Source: JBGPYB01 sp041493035 (GTDB lineage Bacteria; Acidobacteriota; Vicinamibacteria; Fen-336). Taken from it: DNA of 8,641 bases. The translations under genes and the position numbers were made by a program. Below, in pieces: positions 5,384 through 8,641 of this stretch (the stretch's first letter is position 1; every line of letters begins with the position of its first letter). The notes under the pieces are model-generated. The model was not told the origin of the DNA. It searched no databases and worked only from the letters and a program-made list of their open reading frames with translations. Location: positions 1 to 8,641 of the forward strand of contig JBGPYB010000181.1 in assembly GCA_041493035.1 (NCBI GenBank). Direction: 5' to 3'.

Positions 5384-6049
5384 ATGCCCCAGAAGCCCCC
5401 CGACGTCACCCCCGAGATCGTGCGCGGCGACATCACCGAAGCGCAGCTCCAGGCGCATCTGTCGTCCCCGGACCTCGCGATCGACACCGAAACCATGGGG
5501 CTCGTCACGCTGCGCGACCGGCTGTGCGTCGTGCAGCTCTGCGACCGGGCGGGGCGAGCGACGCTCGTGCAGATTCCGGCGGAGTCTCTCGATCCGAAGA
5601 TCCCTCCGGCCGACCGCGCGCCGCGCCTGAAGCGCCTGCTGGAGGAGCCCCGGGTCTTGAAGGTTCTCCACTTCGCTCGCTTCGACTTGGCGGCCGTCCG
5701 CCACTATCTCGGCATCACCATGGCGCCCATCTATTGCACGCGCACGGCGAGCAAGCTCGTGCGCACCTACACCGACCGTCACGGCCTGAAGGACGTCGCC
5801 CTCGAGCTGGCCGACATCGAGATGGACAAGACGACGCGCCACACCGACTGGTCGAGCGAGACCCTCACGAAGGAGCAGGTGTACTACGCCATCTCCGACG
5901 TGACCTTCCTGCTGTCGATCAAGGACAAGCTCGACGACATGCTCGTCCGTAGCGGGCGCCGCGCGCTGGCCGAGGAGTGCTTCCGCACCATCCCGCTGCT
6001 CGCCCAGCTCGACATCCTCGGCTACCCTCCCGACATCTTCATGCACTGA
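5384..6049 (+). CDS. nrnC: NrnC-like DEDDy 3'-5' exoribonuclease (diribonuclease)
   Basis: A 221-residue single-domain exonuclease. Exo I is I-D34-T-E36-T-M-G-L, Exo II is H96-F-A-R-F-D101 and Exo III is Y168-A-I-S-D172. This gives the four acidic metal ligands and the Tyr of the DEDDy class. The segments RDRLCVVQL (44-52), T-R-T-A-S-K-L (119-125), the run from R127 to K136 (RTYTDRHGLK) and the DWSSETL stretch (155-161) are close to NrnC of Brucella and Bartonella. There is no HRDC domain, unlike full-length RNase D (about 370 aa). NrnC acts in the cytoplasm and clears dinucleotides, including pGpG from c-di-GMP turnover, replacing Orn. A short Pro-rich insert (about 71-80) may be lineage-specific. 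The ATG is the first start after the hydrolase TGA, which is in the same frame. It may be co-transcribed with the hydrolase gene, with no functional link evident. A generic RNase D-like nuclease is the alternative. Confidence 0.9.
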   Translation: MPQKPPDVTPEIVRGDITEAQLQAHLSSPDLAIDTETMGLVTLRDRLCVVQLCDRAGRATLVQIPAESLDPKIPPADRAPRLKRLLEEPRVLKVLHFARFDLAAVRHYLGITMAPIYCTRTASKLVRTYTDRHGLKDVALELADIEMDKTTRHTDWSSETLTKEQVYYAISDVTFLLSIKDKLDDMLVRSGRRALAEECFRTIPLLAQLDILGYPPDIFMH

Positions 6050-6056
6050 GGGGCGG
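6050..6056. other. Convergent gene ends only 7 nt apart, no terminator
   Basis: The nrnC TGA (6047-6049) and the oxidoreductase TAG (6059-6057) face each other with 7 nt between. A palindrome GGCTAGCC (6055-6062) is present, but no GC hairpin with a T tract is seen on either strand. Transcription probably runs past the stop codons and gives overlapping antisense 3' ends, or ends by Rho. Confidence 0.6.
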
Positions 6057-7295
6057 CTAGCCTCGCCACACGCCGCGCGCGACGGGCGGCACGTACGTCT
6101 CGAGGCCGTCGGGCTTCCAGTCGATGACCTTCTCCTGCTCGGCGCTCATGTAGCACGTCATGAGCAGCTCGGTGACCGAGAGGCCGGCGCGGAAATCCAG
6201 CTTCGGCTGCACTCCCTCGAGGAACGCGCGCACGAAGTGTCGGTTCTCCCCCTCGTAGCCATACTCGGCGGCCTCGCTTCCGACCACGGGCATGAGTCCC
6301 TGCTCGGCGTTCTGCTTCTCGACCAGGTCCTCCCCCGCCGCGCCGCGGATCCGCCGGCTGAAGAAAACGCGCGCACCGGCGTCGAGGGAGTTCATCGACA
6401 TCGAGTACTCGGGGCCGAGCAGCTCCATGCTTAGGCGAAGGCCGGGGCCGACGAAGCTCCAGGACGTCGTCGCCTCCACCATCACCTTGAGGCCGGCTTC
6501 GTCGACGTACTGCACCGTGGCGCGGGCAAAGTCCTCCGACGGCCGCTTGTCGTAGTCGACCTCGCTTCCCATCGACTCCCGGAGGAGCTGCGCGTACTCG
6601 GGGCGCGACCACTTGAGGGAGGCGATCTGCGCCGAGATCTTGACGGGGCGAAGGGTGTCGCGAGGCGCCCCCGGCTTCGTGAGGAGATGGCGCCCGACCT
6701 CGAGACTGTGGCACATCATGTCGTTCAGAACGCCGCCCCCTTGCAGATCTCCCTGCCAGAACCAGGGCATGTGGGGACCGCTGTGCTCCTCGGCGGCGCG
6801 GGCCAGGTAGGGGCGTCCGGCCAGGGCGGCGCCCCGCGCCCACACGATGTCCCGCCCGCGCTCGAGCCCCGGCGAGAAGAGCTGGTCCTCGAGGTAGGCG
6901 TGGAGCACGCCCGCCTTCTCCACCAGCTCCACCATCCGGCGCCCCTCGGCCACGTTACGGGCCAGGGGTTTTTCGCAGGCGATCCCCACGAGGGACGCTC
7001 CACGCCCGAGCGCCGCGACGATCCGCTCCATGTTCTCGACCCGCGCGTGGTTTGGTCCGCAGATCCAGATGCAGTCGATCTCCGGGGCCCCGACTATCTC
7101 TTCGATCGAGGCGAAGGCGCGGGCCTCCCCCACGTGGAGGGATCGCGCGAGCCCGGCGGCCTCCTCGGCGTGAGTCTGGTTCGGGCTCCAGATCCCGCGG
7201 ATGTCGGCGTCCCTCACGGCAACCCAGGACCGGATGTGGAATCGCGTGATGAAGCCGCTGCCGATGAAGCCCACGCCGAGCCGCCGAGCCGCCAT
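6057..7295 (-). CDS. Gfo/Idh/MocA family NAD(P)-dependent oxidoreductase
   Basis: A 412-residue cytoplasmic dehydrogenase. The N-terminal Rossmann fold starts at once: G9-F-I-G12-S-G14 for dinucleotide binding, then C-G-P-N-H83 (79-83) and the family hallmark C-E108-K109-P110. The C-terminal alpha/beta domain carries G-G-G-V-L-N-D192-M-M-C-H196, where Asp and His are the usual catalytic or substrate-positioning residues. Members oxidise or reduce sugars, inositols and related polyols; this sequence does not tell which. An insert near 208-255 and the R-A-F-L-E tail (356-360) are normal for the longer members. GGGAGG (7301-7306) lies 5 nt before the ATG and shares one base with the DHH stop codon, so the two genes form a tight operon with a 10-nt gap. 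No functional link to a DHH phosphoesterase is known to me. Confidence 0.92.
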   Translation of the reverse strand: MAARRLGVGFIGSGFITRFHIRSWVAVRDADIRGIWSPNQTHAEEAAGLARSLHVGEARAFASIEEIVGAPEIDCIWICGPNHARVENMERIVAALGRGASLVGIACEKPLARNVAEGRRMVELVEKAGVLHAYLEDQLFSPGLERGRDIVWARGAALAGRPYLARAAEEHSGPHMPWFWQGDLQGGGVLNDMMCHSLEVGRHLLTKPGAPRDTLRPVKISAQIASLKWSRPEYAQLLRESMGSEVDYDKRPSEDFARATVQYVDEAGLKVMVEATTSWSFVGPGLRLSMELLGPEYSMSMNSLDAGARVFFSRRIRGAAGEDLVEKQNAEQGLMPVVGSEAAEYGYEGENRHFVRAFLEGVQPKLDFRAGLSVTELLMTCYMSAEQEKVIDWKPDGLETYVPPVARGVWRG

Positions 7296-7300
7296 CGCAA

Positions 7301-7306
7301 CCTCCC
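7301..7306 (-). promoter_or_regulatory. Shine-Dalgarno GGGAGG of the oxidoreductase, touching the upstream stop
   Basis: GGGAGG lies 5 nt before the ATG at 7295. Its first G is the last base of the TAG that ends the DHH gene, so ribosomes finishing one gene sit on the start site of the next. Confidence 0.8.
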
Positions 7307-8586
7307 TAGAGCAGCCCCTGGATCTCCTCGGGGCGCGCGAACTTCAGGTCCTGGAGCGCGGCGATCAACGCGCGGGCGCAGGCGCGGCAGTGGTCGAGGA
7401 TCGGATCCGCGTCCCCAGTGGAGGGCGCGTTTCCCAGGGACCACATTCGCTGCTGCGCCTCGCTGTGGGGCACGCATGCCCCTCCCTCCACTCGATGAGG
7501 TGGGCGCCGCTCGTGCTTGAACCCCGAGACGCCGGGAAAGGCGTAGTTCAGCAGGTACTCGACGACGCGCACGATGCGCTCGGGATCGTGGCCGAGGAGA
7601 CGACTGTCGCCGCGGATCGAGACCTCGGTCCCCTGCTCCGTCACCGCTATGGCGACGGCGATCGACGTCCCCTCGATCCGCAGCACCTCGTTGGCGACTT
7701 CCGCGATCACGTCGCGATGGTCCGAACGGACGTACCCGACAGGCGCGATGCGAACGGTTCCAGTCGATTCGAGGTGCAGGAACGCCGCGGCGCGATAGGC
7801 CTGCCACTCCGGGGGGACGCGATAGTCCCGGAGGTCATCGAGGATTTCCGACGTCTCGTCATCGCGAGTCAGTTTCTCGAACATCCGGAAGTCCAAGGGT
7901 GTCGCGCCGTGGAGGAGGGCGTTCGTGTCGGTGTAGATCCCGAGCGCCGCGGCCGCTCGTCCCGCGGGACCGAGGCTGTCCCATACCCCGAAGGCGATCC
8001 CGAGGGCCGAGAGGAACGCCGACGTGGAGCCCACGGGCAGGCCGACGAAGGCCAGCTTCACGCGACGAACCCCCTGTTCGCGACAGTTCATCTCGATCTC
8101 GTCGGGGTCCGCGTGATGATCCGCCACGAAGAAGAACTCGCGGACCGGATCCACGCGGCCGGTGTTGGACATGCCGAGAGGCGGCGACGTGTCGACCGTG
8201 CAGTGGAGGCCCCGCGGCAGGCGTTCCTCGTTGGGATCGTGGAGGACGATGCCGCAGCGCTCGACGAGGATCCGGTTCTGGGGATGACCGAGGGCGCCGG
8301 TGAGGATGCGGACCTCCTTGGCCCCCAGCTCCTGGAGGATCGCCCGCAGCATGACGGCGCTCCCGAGCGCGTCGGGGTCCCCCACCCATTGGGTGAAGAT
8401 GTTGGCCCCGCGGCCTCGGATGGCCTTGGCCGAACGCCGAAGGGCGGCGTAGGCCGCGTGGACCTGCGCGAGAAGATCCAGGTTGTTCCGGGTGAAGCGG
8501 CGGCCGAGGGCGACACCGAAGCGCGCCATGACAGCGTGAAGCCCCGGAGTCCGGGCGGGGCGATGGAGGATCCCGTTCTTTTTCAC
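7306..8586 (-). CDS. DHH/DHHA1 family phosphoesterase (NrnA-like superfamily) with altered motifs
   Basis: A 426-residue cytoplasmic protein. After a basic N-terminal helix (about 20-58) come the DHH-domain motifs: T-Q66-W-V-G-D70-P-D72-A-L-G-S (motif I), T-V-D132-T-S (II), V-A-D156-H157-H158 (III) and G-I-Y-T-D220-T (IV), with V-G-S-T-S (185-189) between. The C-terminal part (about 275-375) fits a DHHA1 domain. DHH proteins use Mn ions to cut phosphodiester or phosphoanhydride bonds; relatives include the nanoRNase/pAp phosphatase NrnA and c-di-AMP phosphodiesterases. The usual motif I His is Gln here (Q66), and the DHHA1 Gly-Gly-Gly-His run is replaced by R-P-P-H364-R, so the substrate may differ. 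GTG 8586 is the first start after an in-frame TGA (8607-8605) and has no Shine-Dalgarno. An ATG at 8529 is an alternative. First gene of the operon with the Gfo/Idh/MocA gene. Confidence 0.85.
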   Translation of the reverse strand: MKKNGILHRPARTPGLHAVMARFGVALGRRFTRNNLDLLAQVHAAYAALRRSAKAIRGRGANIFTQWVGDPDALGSAVMLRAILQELGAKEVRILTGALGHPQNRILVERCGIVLHDPNEERLPRGLHCTVDTSPPLGMSNTGRVDPVREFFFVADHHADPDEIEMNCREQGVRRVKLAFVGLPVGSTSAFLSALGIAFGVWDSLGPAGRAAAALGIYTDTNALLHGATPLDFRMFEKLTRDDETSEILDDLRDYRVPPEWQAYRAAAFLHLESTGTVRIAPVGYVRSDHRDVIAEVANEVLRIEGTSIAVAIAVTEQGTEVSIRGDSRLLGHDPERIVRVVEYLLNYAFPGVSGFKHERRPPHRVEGGACVPHSEAQQRMWSLGNAPSTGDADPILDHCRACARALIAALQDLKFARPEEIQGLL

Positions 8587-8596
8587 GCGGGGCAGG

Positions 8597-8602
8597 ATCT
8601 TA
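8597..8602 (-). promoter_or_regulatory. -10-like TAAGAT upstream of the DHH gene start
   Basis: On the minus strand TAAGAT (TAnnnT pattern) ends 10 nt before the GTG at 8586. The intervening bases are C-rich with no Shine-Dalgarno, consistent with a leaderless or near-leaderless mRNA. No -35 match is visible. The region upstream to the window edge holds a tandem GTTGA GTTGA and nothing else I can name. Confidence 0.4.
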
Positions 8603-8641
8603 TCTCAACTCAACGGGGCCGCTCCCAGGAGAGCCGGGAGA

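Noticed and set aside
5219..6046. Open frame of 275 codons antisense to the hydrolase end and nrnC
   Set aside because: It spans two real genes on the other strand, has no recognised motif and no ribosome site; a GC shadow.
6055..6062. GGCTAGCC palindrome as a bidirectional terminator between convergent genes
   Set aside because: It has no loop and no flanking T/A runs, and part of it is the stop codon region of the oxidoreductase.
6687..7520. Open frame of 277 codons on the plus strand across the oxidoreductase and DHH genes
   Set aside because: It crosses the boundary of two well-supported minus-strand genes and its composition is typical of an antisense shadow.
8622..8640. CTCCC...GGGAG inverted repeat near the right edge
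   Set aside because: Only 5 bp with a 9-base spacer and cut by the window edge; not distinguishable from chance in GC-rich DNA.

Overview
The window is high-GC DNA, packed on both strands, from a diderm (Gram-negative-type) bacterium. This follows from a Tat-signal Rieske protein, a periplasmic YceI protein and a probable outer-membrane beta-barrel with a haem c motif. The mix (GTG starts, an NrnC-type exonuclease outside an obvious alphaproteobacterial setting, a large unassigned clan GH-A hydrolase) would fit a soil or sediment phylum such as Acidobacteriota. No single gene settles the taxonomy, so this is an inference.

Layout. Positions 1-1653 (minus strand) hold a three-gene operon read toward the left edge: a Tat-exported Rieske 2Fe-2S protein, then a YceI family protein, then a protein with a signal peptide, one CTTCH haem motif and beta-strand-rich sequence that runs off the window. 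The genes lie 16 nt apart or overlap by ATGA, and each has a clear Shine-Dalgarno sequence. Together they look like an envelope redox module with no assigned function. Positions 1654-1920 are a divergent intergenic region with a strong 12-bp hairpin and a short direct repeat. Positions 1921-6049 (plus strand) hold a GT39/ArnT-like GT-C membrane glycosyltransferase, a secreted clan GH-A glycoside hydrolase of about 720 aa, and an NrnC-like DEDDy 3'-5' exonuclease. Positions 6057-8586 (minus strand) hold a two-gene operon: a DHH/DHHA1 phosphoesterase with unusual active-site motifs, followed by a Gfo/Idh/MocA oxidoreductase. nrnC and the oxidoreductase converge with only 7 nt between them.

How the genes fit together. 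The Rieske-YceI-haem barrel set is the clearest functional unit: iron-sulfur centre, probable isoprenoid/quinone-type ligand carrier, and haem-bearing outer-membrane protein. The glycosyltransferase and the hydrolase both act on carbohydrate, but they are separated by a promoter-like region and need not work together. NrnC (dinucleotide clearance) and the DHH protein (a family that includes nanoRNases) may both act on short nucleotides, though they lie on opposite strands.

Expression signals. Operon genes have strong Shine-Dalgarno sites. The hydrolase gene and the DHH gene have none; instead a -10-like hexamer lies 9-10 nt before the start codon, suggesting leaderless mRNAs. No RNA genes, mobile elements, CRISPR arrays or rho-independent terminators were seen, and no stretch over 300 bases lacks a gene.
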